Positions 49,001-54,300 of a DNA stretch of 64,000 nucleotides are shown piece after piece. The DNA is from Edolisoma coerulescens (lineage: Eukaryota; Chordata; Aves; Passeriformes; Campephagidae): positions 1,319,934-1,383,933 of the forward strand of contig VWZW01007674.1 in NCBI GenBank assembly GCA_013397115.1. The letters run 5' to 3'. The notes beneath the pieces are model-generated. The model saw only the letters and a program-made list of their open reading frames with translations, was not told the origin of the DNA and did no database searches. The position numbers were made by a program, and so were the translations under genes. Each line of letters begins with the position of its first letter. The stretch's first letter is position 1.

Positions 49001-51373
49001 TTTCACCTACAGTTCTGTAGTTCCCAAACGTCACAGTTTTTCAAATATTGACTCCCAAAAGTAAAAATAATCCTGTGCTCATCACTACCAGAAATACAAA
49101 TTTTACAGGACTAACTTGGTCTTAAATGATAATTTCTGTGAAAAACAACACAATTATATAGGTTAAAATTTCAGGAACAGTTGTACTGACAACAGACAGA
49201 AAAGAAATTTGTATAATTCTGAAGACAAAACTGCAATGAAAACTGATTTTAATGCCAAAAGATGTGATTGTATGCATGTATAATGAAATATTTGGATAGC
49301 TTTGCTGTGCATTGTATTTCTTTGTAGGTTTAATAACTCCTTGTTTATTAACAGTTGTGATCCTATTTTAATACCAAATCCTTCAATCTTCTTTATAATC
49401 AATCAACCAAAGCTTGGATCTCAAGATAGGAGGAGTCTCCATTAGTTACAAGAGATTTTCTGATGCTTTATCAAGGAAAATATCTCTGAACAATATGGTA
49501 TAAGTAAAATTTTCTACCATTAAGGATGTTATTACTTCACTGTTGATCCTCCCAGAAGAATCACCTCAACATTCTTACTTTCTTTCAGAGCTTTCTCCCT
49601 CTAGATCCTGATACCTGCCCCTGAAAAAATTCTCATTTCTAAGCTAGAGTCCTTAGATCATCACATCAATGATCACTGCAAATTAAACATGCCTAATGAA
49701 AGCGTGCATTGGTTGACAAACGAGGGTATCGCGTTCCTACTGCACCTACTTTAGAGGAAAGGACTGAGTACTGTGGCATTACAAACAAAATAAGGAAAAG
49801 ATGGGGGCAGAATAGAAAAGGAGATCTTGTGTATTCTACATCTCAATAGCTTCCTGAAGATGTGATTAGGAAGGACAAAACGGGATGGGAACACGGGCAT
49901 GAAGCATCACTCACCATTTCCTGAGATGCATACTTTGGATCTTCGGGATCAACTGACCAGTAGCAATAGTCAAAGCTGAAGGCCACAGTTTTTTCTCTCG
50001 AGTCCCAACTGCTATCAAGCCTACTGTCAACCTGACAATACAAGGAAAAAGACAGAAAGACCAAGTCACTCTGAAGCTGACCCAAAAAAGAGCGCTTTCC
50101 AAGTTAATGGGAAGTTAATCTGGATCTATATTGTGAAAAAGGAATGGGAAAGAGTTTAACCTCTTTAGTAAATTTTCTTTGGTGCTTAGAGTGAGGTGGA
50201 GACATCCATGAGAAACCTGCCAGAGCATTTTTACTGAAAGGTTCATTTACTACAGCTAAGGTTCTCCAAAACACGTACAATAGACATAATTCAGCTAATC
50301 TTTATAAATTCTATGTATTGGCAGGAAAGCTTTACAACCCTTTTGATATTTCTCTGAAATTCTTCTGTTCACAGAGAACCACGCCACAGAAATGAGGCCC
50401 CAAGTGATAAGACAAAAACAATTTTCCCATTGCATAGTTGAAAATGAAGGCATCTTCCCCAATTTCCCCTTTGCTTTGTCGTGGACACAAGCTAATACTT
50501 CTGTCACTGGGACTGCACAGTCCAAACTTAACCTTCATGGGCTAGTAACAATGACAGTGAAGCCTTTCTAGCACAACAGTCAACAATTATGGAAATTAAA
50601 GGAACTGTGTAAGCCTTTCCATATAATCTTGCCCAAGTAATTGGTAATAAAACAGATAAGCTTATGAGCACTCAAAGGAGGAGAGTAATGAGTCAAGACA
50701 TGATACAAAATTAACACCATCTACATGTAATTTTGATCTAATTGGTAAGTTTGTTATAACCTTGACATTCACACTGACTTAAGAAGAAAAAAAGCATGCA
50801 GGATCCAGAGCTCTCAAGGAAGAAGATGGCTACACTCAGTTTATTCTTATAGCTCTTGGTCTTTTACCAAGGCCTGAAGAGTAGCTTTACGCCTTTTGCT
50901 CTATTCCATGCAAACCAGTTGCACTCTGAGGGGAAATATGAAAGGAGGAGAGATACAGGGAAAGAAATTATGCAGATGTTAGTAACAGTAAGATATGCAA
51001 AAATCGTAAACAATTTACTAATAGCTTTGAACGATGGCATGCAACAGGACTGCAGAAGCTTAGAAAAACATAACATACAACTACCTGTCACATCCCTTCT
51101 CAAAAATCCCCCAAAACCCATGAACCAACCCCAAATCCAAACAATCCTTCCCCACACTTTTGCTGCAATAATTCTAGGGCTGTGCCAGTTTAAATTTCTC
51201 CCTTAATATTCCTATTAGAATGATCTAATAGCCAAGCAAACAGAGAAAATTATCAGGATGTCAGGATCCTTACATGGGAAATAAAAGACAACAAAAAGCA
51301 TACCTTTATATTTCTGACTTTTGCCACTTTGTCATCAACTTCTACAATCACTCTTCCTCCTTCTGCTCTCTCT
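955..51373 (-). CDS. STARD9: STARD9 (kinesin-3 family), internal part: motor and FHA domains, exons 2-19
   Basis: Eighteen exons on the minus strand join into one open frame of 575 codons. Fragment residues (numbered from the first complete codon) show P-loop GQTGSGKT at 87-94, YNE at 138-140, switch I SSRSH at 205-209, switch II DLAGSE at 237-242, the YIPYRDS block at 314-320, a charged neck helix at 374-399, and an FHA domain at about 465-575 with IGR (490-492), ERNHC (509-513) and VNG (534-536). The strings DYCYWSV in exon 3 and the serine-rich insert of exon 12 fit STARD9 better than KIF16B or KIF13, from my recollection of those proteins. STARD9 is a plus-end kinesin of the mitotic centrosome, required for pericentriolar material cohesion, with a C-terminal START lipid-binding domain. 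Exon 1 and everything after the FHA domain, START included, are outside the window. No frameshift or internal stop was found. Confidence 0.93.
1038..1848 (-). other. STARD9 intron 18
   Basis: 811-nt intron between FHA exons 18 and 19 with gtaagcc donor and tttcacag acceptor. No gene, RNA or repeat recognised. Confidence 0.8.
1849..1986 (-). CDS. STARD9: STARD9 exon 18 (FHA domain core)
   Basis: 138 nt: two bases, 45 codons, one base (residues 502-548). It reads LQGQWIERNHCMIDNYCGIV then TLRPGPGARCSVNG and ends SCRLSQ. ERNHC and CSVNG are the conserved FHA loop motifs (S/N-x-H and NG). Acceptor cgttgtag, donor gtaagcc. The codons around residues 527-531 include GCGCGC, the densest CpG cluster I noticed in the window. 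Confidence 0.94.
1987..2886 (-). other. STARD9 intron 17
   Basis: 900-nt intron between exons 17 and 18. AT-rich, nothing else recognised. Confidence 0.8.
2887..2938 (-). CDS. STARD9: STARD9 exon 17 (FHA domain)
   Basis: 52 nt: 17 codons plus one base (residues 485-502): EGTTKIGRSDSDQDQDI. T-x-IGR is the first conserved FHA strand, whose Arg contacts phosphopeptides in other FHA domains. Acceptor tgttttag, donor gtaaga. The flanking introns are 3.8 and 0.9 kb. Confidence 0.92.
2939..6749 (-). other. STARD9 intron 16
   Basis: 3.8-kb AT-rich intron between exons 16 and 17. It contains an open frame of 161 codons on the plus strand (3887-4372) without recognisable similarity, which I regard as chance. 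No repeat family identified. Confidence 0.75.
6750..6929 (-). CDS. STARD9: STARD9 exon 16 (neck end and start of FHA domain)
   Basis: 180 nt, 60 complete codons (residues 425-484). It begins IEQLTKDWTSKW (neck helix) and ends with the FHA entry SNLPHLMAMDDDILSTGVVL then YHLR, matching the LPHLxxxDDDxLSTGxxLYHL segment of kinesin-3 FHA domains. Acceptor ttctttaag. The donor lies in CTCAGGGTGAGA; GT at 6749-6748 gives codon AGG and phase 0, which the next exon requires. Confidence 0.94.
6930..7437 (-). other. STARD9 intron 15
   Basis: 508-nt intron between exons 15 and 16. Nothing recognised inside. Confidence 0.8.
7438..7512 (-). CDS. STARD9: STARD9 exon 15 (neck to FHA linker)
   Basis: 75 nt, 25 complete codons (residues 400-424): RNSSPSWSDDRDGNLTELVL then QNEMK. 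It is a polar linker followed by a short helix corresponding to the second neck helix. The sequence is less conserved than the motor, so this exon rests mainly on phase, splice sites (tttgtacag acceptor, gtgtgt donor) and similarity to the segment I recall from mammalian STARD9. Confidence 0.88.
7513..8255 (-). other. STARD9 intron 14
   Basis: 743-nt intron between exons 14 and 15. Only a short G-run near 7890 stands out. Confidence 0.8.
8256..8333 (-). CDS. STARD9: STARD9 exon 14 (neck helix)
   Basis: 78 nt, 26 complete codons (residues 374-399). It reads DANVKLIRELREEIDRLKTM then LMSFEL, a charged amphipathic helix that matches the start of the kinesin-3 neck coiled coil (DANxKLIRELREEIxRL). 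Acceptor atgtttcag, donor gtatgt. Confidence 0.95.
8334..10064 (-). other. STARD9 intron 13
   Basis: 1.7-kb intron between exons 13 and 14. It carries a degenerate MIR-like relic at about 9690-9850 on the minus strand. Nothing else recognised. Confidence 0.75.
9690..9850 (-). repeat. Old MIR/CORE-SINE-like relic
   Basis: Read on the minus strand, the segment has GAGTCAGGTG, AATTCTATTCCTGCTCTG, then TTAAGGCAAATTCTCAGTG and TCATTTTCCAC in the order expected of a MIR-type SINE (tail of tRNA-like part, CORE, CTCAGTTTCC-like part). It is strongly diverged and the ends are approximate. Confidence 0.42.
10065..10162 (-). CDS. STARD9: STARD9 exon 13 (end of motor domain)
   Basis: 98 nt: two bases completing Thr, 32 codons (residues 341-373). 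It reads TISPASSSYNETMSTLRYAA then NAKSIVNKPRVNE. The S-Y-x-ETxSTLRYA block is the last helix of kinesin motors and NKPxVNE leads into the neck. Acceptor tctgtag, donor gtgagg. Confidence 0.95.
10163..10482 (-). other. STARD9 intron 12
   Basis: 320-nt intron between exons 12 and 13, with a short A-rich stretch at 10187-10207. Nothing else recognised. Confidence 0.8.
10483..10683 (-). CDS. STARD9: STARD9 exon 12 (serine-rich loop 12 and YIPYRDS block)
   Basis: 201 nt: two bases, 66 codons, one base (residues 274-341). The first 38 residues form a serine-rich insert (QNSQMFSSCQSIN to SGSSSGTRR) at the loop 12 position. The rest is the conserved YIPYRDSILTWLLKDSLGGN followed by SKTIMIA, a core kinesin block that includes part of the microtubule-binding face. 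The insert has two Arg, three acidic residues and no Lys. Acceptor tccttcag, donor gtgagt. Confidence 0.96.
10901..10998 (-). CDS. STARD9: STARD9 exon 11 (switch II and relay helix)
   Basis: 98 nt: one base completing Ser, 32 codons, one base of Ala (residues 241-274). It completes DLAGSE and reads ERADPSYCKDRITEGANINK then SLVTLGIVIS. EGANINKSL is a near-invariant part of kinesin motors. Acceptor gctacag, donor gtaagc. Confidence 0.96.
10999..11962 (-). other. STARD9 intron 10
   Basis: 964-nt intron splitting the switch II codons (DLAG in exon 10, SERAD in exon 11). AT-rich, no element recognised. Confidence 0.8.
11963..12030 (-). CDS. STARD9: STARD9 exon 10 (start of switch II)
   Basis: 68 nt: 22 codons (residues 219-240) plus two bases of a split Ser. 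It reads AILENNLPSEIASKINLVDL and ends AG, the Walker B / switch II strand (DLAGSE) split across the intron. Acceptor tctcttcag, donor gtaata. Confidence 0.95.
12031..12909 (-). other. STARD9 intron 9
   Basis: 879-nt intron between switch I and switch II exons. No element recognised. Confidence 0.8.
12910..12982 (-). CDS. STARD9: STARD9 exon 9 (switch I)
   Basis: 73 nt: one base completing Arg, then 24 codons (residues 195-218). It contains SSRSHAIFTIHYTQ, the switch I segment that senses the gamma-phosphate. The position of the usual first Asn of NxxSSRSH is His here (HNASSRSH). Acceptor cttctag, donor gttagc, a weaker donor than most in this gene. Confidence 0.95.
12983..15202 (-). other. 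STARD9 intron 8
   Basis: 2.2-kb intron between exons 8 and 9. Base composition is slightly richer in GC at 13.1-14.3 kb than in neighbouring introns, but no known repeat or gene was identified. Confidence 0.75.
15203..15272 (-). CDS. STARD9: STARD9 exon 8 (motor domain)
   Basis: 70 nt: two bases completing Gly, 22 codons, two bases of a split Arg (residues 171-194). It reads LTQHLVTDYKQVVKLLEEG then IAK, the helix before switch I where related motors have LxxLMxxGxxxR. Acceptor tttggcag, donor gtatttt. The preceding intron is 5.9 kb and carries a CR1 copy. Confidence 0.92.
18598..18640. repeat. Simple repeat (ACAA)n then (ACA)n
   Basis: About four and a half units of ACAA followed, after a CCCC interruption, by ACA units. 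Intronic microsatellite. Confidence 0.85.
20110..20578 (+). mobile_element. CR1 LINE, 5'-truncated 3' end
   Basis: About 470 nt from the last part of a CR1 retrotransposon. It starts in the end of the reverse-transcriptase ORF (AGAGAGCTTCCAAAGGAAAG, GAGGAGTGGCTGA, CTGGAGAAGACTGAGGGGG) and includes a stretch coding GRFRLDIRKRF, typical of the CR1 C-terminus. It ends in the diagnostic tail TATTCTATGATTCTGTAATT and close repeats. CR1 copies in birds are usually truncated at the 5' end like this. Sense is opposite to STARD9. The frame is interrupted, so it is not coding. Confidence 0.9.
21137..21249 (-). CDS. STARD9: STARD9 exon 7 (motor domain, SFLEIYNE block)
   Basis: 113 nt: one base completing Ser, 37 codons, one base of Gly (residues 133-171). 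It begins SFLEIYNERVRDLL, a hallmark of kinesin motors, and ends REHPETGPYVQ, where kinesin-3 motors have the HP-xGPYV segment before loop 8. Acceptor tcttttcag, donor gtgagag. Confidence 0.95.
21250..21721 (-). other. STARD9 intron 6
   Basis: 472-nt intron between exons 6 and 7. Nothing recognised inside. Confidence 0.8.
21722..21783 (-). CDS. STARD9: STARD9 exon 6 (motor domain)
   Basis: 62 nt: 20 codons (residues 113-132) plus two bases of a split Ser codon. It reads GLFSRKDDYSDQTASCRVKV, the variable loop and the strand leading to the SFLEIYNE block. Acceptor tgtgaag is pyrimidine-poor; donor gtaagtg is strong. Another reading frame through this stretch has a stop, so frame and phase are fixed by the neighbours. 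Confidence 0.9.
21873..21905 (-). CDS. STARD9: STARD9 exon 5, 33-nt microexon (motor domain)
   Basis: A 33-nt exon of 11 codons, ASIGLTPRICE (residues 102-112), flanked by acceptor atttgaag and donor gtattt. The peptide is the conserved GL-PR-CE segment that follows the P-loop helix in kinesin-3 motors (VGLTPRICE in human STARD9, from memory). Skipping it would keep the frame but remove a conserved motor segment. Only 89 nt separate it from exon 6. Confidence 0.88.
21906..23836 (-). other. STARD9 intron 4
   Basis: 1.9-kb AT-rich intron between the P-loop exon and the 33-nt microexon. No repeat or RNA recognised. Confidence 0.8.
23837..23953 (-). CDS. STARD9: STARD9 exon 4 (P-loop)
   Basis: 117 nt, 39 complete codons (residues 63-101). 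It begins VFQDLG and carries GYNICLFAYGQTGSGKTYT, the ATP-binding P-loop (Walker A) of kinesins, with GQTGSGKT at residues 87-94. All canonical P-loop residues are present, including the catalytic-site Lys and Thr. Acceptor ttttcag, donor gtgagt after the codon for Pro in GTP. The context fits exactly between exons 3 and 5 of a kinesin-3 motor. Confidence 0.96.
26338..26500 (+). repeat. Old MIR/CORE-SINE-like relic
   Basis: Reads TTTCTAGCTCTGTTGTTGAA, then TGACATTGTGCAACTCATTT, GGTTCAATCTTCCTATAAAG and GTAGGAATAATGCTATCC. This is the order and wording of MIR-type SINEs (GTGTGACCTTGGGCAAGTCA, CAGTTTCCTCATCTGTAAAA, GGATAATA in the consensus I recall). A degenerate 3' part follows with CATAAAACTCCTTGAGA. 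Highly diverged; ends approximate. Confidence 0.55.
29321..29334. repeat. A-run (14)
   Basis: Fourteen consecutive A. Intronic simple repeat with no SINE or LINE recognised in front of it. Confidence 0.8.
30195..30208. repeat. A-run (14)
   Basis: Fourteen consecutive A in the 26-kb intron. Not attached to a recognisable element. Confidence 0.8.
33915..34962 (+). mobile_element. CR1 LINE, degenerate copy with reverse-transcriptase remains
   Basis: About 1.05 kb of CR1 on the plus strand, truncated at the 5' end within the reverse transcriptase. Translated pieces in shifting frames include VTSGVFQSP-PGPVLLSIFNDLDKG, a QFTDDIKLGG version of the catalytic ADD box (Ala replaced by Thr), LEGRKALQRDLDRLD, TRAVIVPLYSALVRSHL, QFWAPLYKKDIEVLEWVQRR and KICQGRFGLDVRKIFFTEK. 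The frame changes near 34.34 kb and again near 34.65-34.73 kb, and stops occur, so the copy is dead. The 3' part ends GACTCAATGATTTTAGAGGT, TTTTCCAACCCTAATGATTC, as CR1 does. The 5' limit is approximate. Confidence 0.92.
34963..35080 (-). mobile_element. CR1 3'-end fragment, antisense
   Basis: Directly after the sense CR1 the plus strand reads AGAATATCTTGGAATT, AAAAGGACCTTTAAAGGTCA, TCTACTCCACCC and TAAGCAGGGA. This is the usual look of a reversed CR1 3' end (tail, GGAAGGGACCTTAAAGATCA, CAGGGAC). The fragment is short and its far limit is uncertain. The two copies therefore meet tail to tail. Confidence 0.65.
36254..36254. other. Undetermined base (N)
   Basis: One N within AATTTNTGATT in the 26-kb intron. 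A single unresolved or ambiguous base in the assembly. Confidence 0.99.
37946..37967. repeat. G-run then A-run
   Basis: Seven G followed by fifteen A. Low-complexity purine stretch, no element attached that I recognise. Confidence 0.8.
43252..43273. repeat. A-run (22)
   Basis: Twenty-two A in a row, the longest mononucleotide run in the window. No SINE head recognised upstream. Confidence 0.85.
44600..44745 (-). repeat. Possible MIR-like relic
   Basis: On the minus strand: ACTTTCTGTAGCTTAGTTTT, GTACCTTAGTGCAGTAGTTA and AAATGGAGATGGTAACATTT. The TTAGTTT ... TAAATGGAGATGGTAACA succession resembles CTCAGTTTCC ... GTAAAATGGGGATAATA of MIR-type SINEs. Strongly diverged; could be coincidence. Confidence 0.35.
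45872..45960. repeat. T/G-rich low-complexity stretch
   Basis: About 90 nt almost entirely of T and G on the plus strand, with T-runs separated by G-runs (GGTTTCGGG, GGTGGGAG, GGGGGTGGAGGG). Strand-asymmetric low complexity, no element recognised. Confidence 0.75.
46219..46240. repeat. Pyrimidine microsatellite (CTTT)n(CT)n
   Basis: Short CTTT units passing into CT units in a pyrimidine-rich stretch of the 26-kb intron. Confidence 0.75.
49915..50031 (-). CDS. STARD9: STARD9 exon 3 (motor domain)
   Basis: 117 nt, 39 complete codons (fragment residues 24-62), phase 0 at both ends. It contains DSREKTVAFSFDYCYWSV and DPEDPKYASQEM. DYCYWSV replaces the FDYSYWS or YDFSFYS of related kinesin-3 motors and is the best signature for STARD9. 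Acceptor ttgtcag, donor gtgagtg. It follows exon 2 after a 1.3-kb intron and precedes the 26-kb intron. Confidence 0.92.
50032..51303 (-). other. STARD9 intron 2
   Basis: 1.27-kb intron between exons 2 and 3 with donor gtatgc and acceptor ttgtcag. Nothing else recognised. Confidence 0.8.
51304..51373 (-). CDS. STARD9: STARD9 exon 2 (start of motor domain)
   Basis: 70 nt: one base finishing a codon split with exon 1, then 23 codons reading ERAEGGRVIVEV to VRNIK (fragment residues 1-23). It is the segment after the usual VAVRVRP strand of kinesin-3 motors. Acceptor is tttccag before the exon and donor gtatgc follows the last AAG. The residue before E is split with exon 1, which was not found to the right. 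Confidence 0.88.
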
Positions 51374-54300
51374 CTGGAAACAGAACACATTTTTAAAATC
51401 CATTGAAAATATAAAGAAACTGAAAGGTGCATGTCAAATTTCTAAACATCAGAAATTTATGTTTACTTTAGCAAACTGCAAATCAGAGCTATCAAACAGA
51501 TACTTCAGATACACACAGATAAGACTGTGACATGAAATAGCATTTGCAGATCTGCATTCAGGTATCTCAATAGCAAGGGGCTAAAAAACCCTTAAGACTG
51601 TGGTGATTAAAGAGCTTCAAAGTGTTTTTCCTAAATAAATTGTTAAGATTTTATTTCTATTTAAGAGTTGTTGCTTTAAATTACTTTTACAAGGAAGTAG
51701 AGTGGAGCACTGGTAGACTGGCTATGCTTTGTGGAGTAGGGATCCATGTCACAGACTTGTGAGCCACAAGAGTTGTTAGGCTGTCTGATTTTTACCACAT
51801 AATCCAAAGTGTTTGTTGTTGTCCTCAAAAAAGTACTCTTTAGAAAACAAAAAAAGCCAAACAAACAATAAAACCAAAAAACTGTCCTGAAATGTAAATG
51901 GACAAGATGGTTCCTAAAGTGCAAAGGACCGTGCACTCATATATACTGTCTAAATCTCTCATTGGAAGCAGCTATGACTGGCTACTACAGACAACTTCCA
52001 CATCCAAAATGAGTCATATTAGAAAAGAATGAATAAAGGATATGGACAAAGGGAAAAAAAACCAACAACCCCCCTGTCCCCGCCAGTAAAAACAACTTTG
52101 TCCTTAGTGCAGTTTTGTCAAACTTTTTTAAAAGTTAAGGTGAAGACACACTCTCATTTGAGATTAGATGTATATATATCTCCTGATAATCAGCTGGATC
52201 AGTATCATGAGGTCAGTTTAAAACTAGGTCAGATAAAACAAGAGTTAAAAAATTCAAACCCAGCTGGCAACTGCTCATTCATGGCCCTAGATCTTTAACA
52301 GATTCCTTTACATGTGTGCAGAAGTGTTTAGTCCCCCACCAATTACACTCTGCCTTCACCGAGGGCTCTTGGTGCTACCTTCCTGGTGGCACAAAGCACA
52401 ATATGCCCCACCTTTGGGTATCTCCACTTCTCAGCTTTTACCCCCTGCTTTCTGTACTAAAACAACATTCAAAACAATGCCTTAGGACACTTAGGACTTC
52501 CACGAAGACAATCACTACAACATTTGAACTTTCCAAACATAAAGAGGTTTTAAGCACATTTCTGAGCATAGCTGTTCCCTTTTGCAGATAGAATTAATGC
52601 TTTACCTTAAAGTCTCCTGCTTCACATTCCTGATTTTTGAGGTACCCTCCTTGAGAGAGACTGAACTTGGTATTTCCTGTAGTACATACTTACATGTGAC
52701 ACTTCACATAGAAAATACAAGCACAGCTCCCAGAGATTTTAGTTAAGCTGTGAGTGTTCAGCTGTTAAACACATCAATCACGCGAGCCCCAGGTCAGATC
52801 CCAAGAGAAAGGGAAACACATTATGTACAGCTGGGTACCAGATGTTGCATTATGTACAGCTGAGTGCAGAATGGAGGCCTCATAAGGCTCCTCAAAGAAC
52901 AAACAAGGAACAGTGCCTAAGGATACAGGCTGTGACTACCTAAGGTGGAAATGTGCAACTGATGTGTTTAACCTGGACATGTGTAACTTTATAGATGTTT
53001 TGACAAGCAAATGCTTTCCAGTGTAAGTTACTTAGGAGACTTACATATTTATGTACAAATCTTTGCCAGGTGAGCTACTGGACAAAGCTGACAATTACCC
53101 CGTACAGCAGATCTGATTTAAGAGGCAATGGGACATTTTGACAGAATTTCACAATATTTTTAAAACAGCAGAAGACAGAAAACCAGAGGGATCCTTTAGG
53201 AGAGAGCTTGTTTTGGTTACACATACTCTTTCCTTCGCTGCCCAAGTATGATCTTGGCCCCATCCTGCTTCCCAATCCCATGAGCATCCTTAATTTTCAG
53301 TCCTTAATGCTCCAGTCTTATCAGCCTAAATAGTTCATGGAATTCCTATCCTTCCCCTCCTATGCACACACGTCATTCCCTACAGGTATGTGCTATGTGT
53401 TCTCACTGATATCATGCCCATCTTGCCCAGAGCAGTCTTCAACTGCTCTGCAGGTCTTGTGTCCCTTCTCCTACCACATTGTAGCCAGTCATAGGCTGAT
53501 ATCTCTGCTCCAAAGATACATAATCCTGCTCTTTTTGTCAGTTCTTCCAATGTCTACCCCAAGTTTACTTGCGCACTCCACAATTAAACCAGTGTTTCTT
53601 CCTGGGCACCAGATGAGGTCAGCAAACACATTCTTGAGAACAAATCAGAGAGAAGACCTTATTCTCAGGTCCCATTCCTGGGCTTCATTGGTGACTTGGA
53701 CAACACTGAGCTCAACTTATTAAAGCAATGCTCAAACAATGAGGTTTTTTTACTTAAGGGGATGATGCAAGCATGATTTGGTCAACACTAGAGAATTCAA
53801 GCTGAGAGAAAGCAGATTCCTTAAAACTTTTACCTGCTATGCTACTACCTGACCATGTTAAAGAGTTTTAGTTATTTAGAACCTGGGCAGAAATGGGTAG
53901 ATTGAGATGTGAATCACATCATATTTCAAATTTTAAAATCAATTGGGGAATTAAAATAAAAGGTCCCCCTAAGTAGCTTTTATACATTTTAAAACATACT
54001 TTCCCCACAACCTTATCTCCTGCAGCAGCTGAACTGTTCTGGGTGAAGCTTAAAAACAATTTTAAGAAATCTAGTCTGAGGCAGGCATTCATGAATACAA
54101 CATTTGTACTCAAATGGTTGAAATCTGGAAAAGCTTTTAATCGTTTCAAATGCCAGGGTATTCTAGTTGCAGAAGCAAGGCAACCTCAGTAGCAAACAGT
54201 GTTCTCAGCCTAAGCTATAATAATTACATGAAACTCACCACCTTCAGTCCACACGTGTTACACACAACCCTACAAATAAGTGACTTTACTCTGTGGGTTC

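Larger units (their letters stand above)
23954..49914 (-). other. STARD9 intron 3 (26 kb)
   Basis: A 25.96-kb intron between exon 3 and the P-loop exon, phase 0. It contains two CR1 pieces (33.9-35.1 kb), MIR-like relics at 26.34-26.50 and 44.60-44.74 kb, several A-runs and T/G-rich low-complexity stretches, and one undetermined base at 36254. I saw no nested gene. The short open frames I inspected in it lack recognisable domains and supporting splice structure. Long stretches such as 27.0-33.9 kb and 37-44 kb hold nothing I can name. Confidence 0.75.

Noticed and set aside
955..51373. KIF16B or KIF13 as identity of the gene
   Set aside because: The motor has DYCYWSV, PSYCKDRITEGANINKSLVT and a long Ser-rich loop 12. 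These fit STARD9; KIF16B, as I recall it, has a different and shorter loop 12 and YDFSFYS in exon 3.
52821..52870. Short direct repeat CATTATGTACAGCTG(G/A)GT
   Set aside because: Two near-identical copies about 28 nt apart, too few and too short to mean more than a local duplication.
53337..53723. 128-codon plus-strand open frame in intron 1
   Set aside because: Hydrophobic and Ser-rich peptide with no family resemblance; nothing around it suggests a gene.
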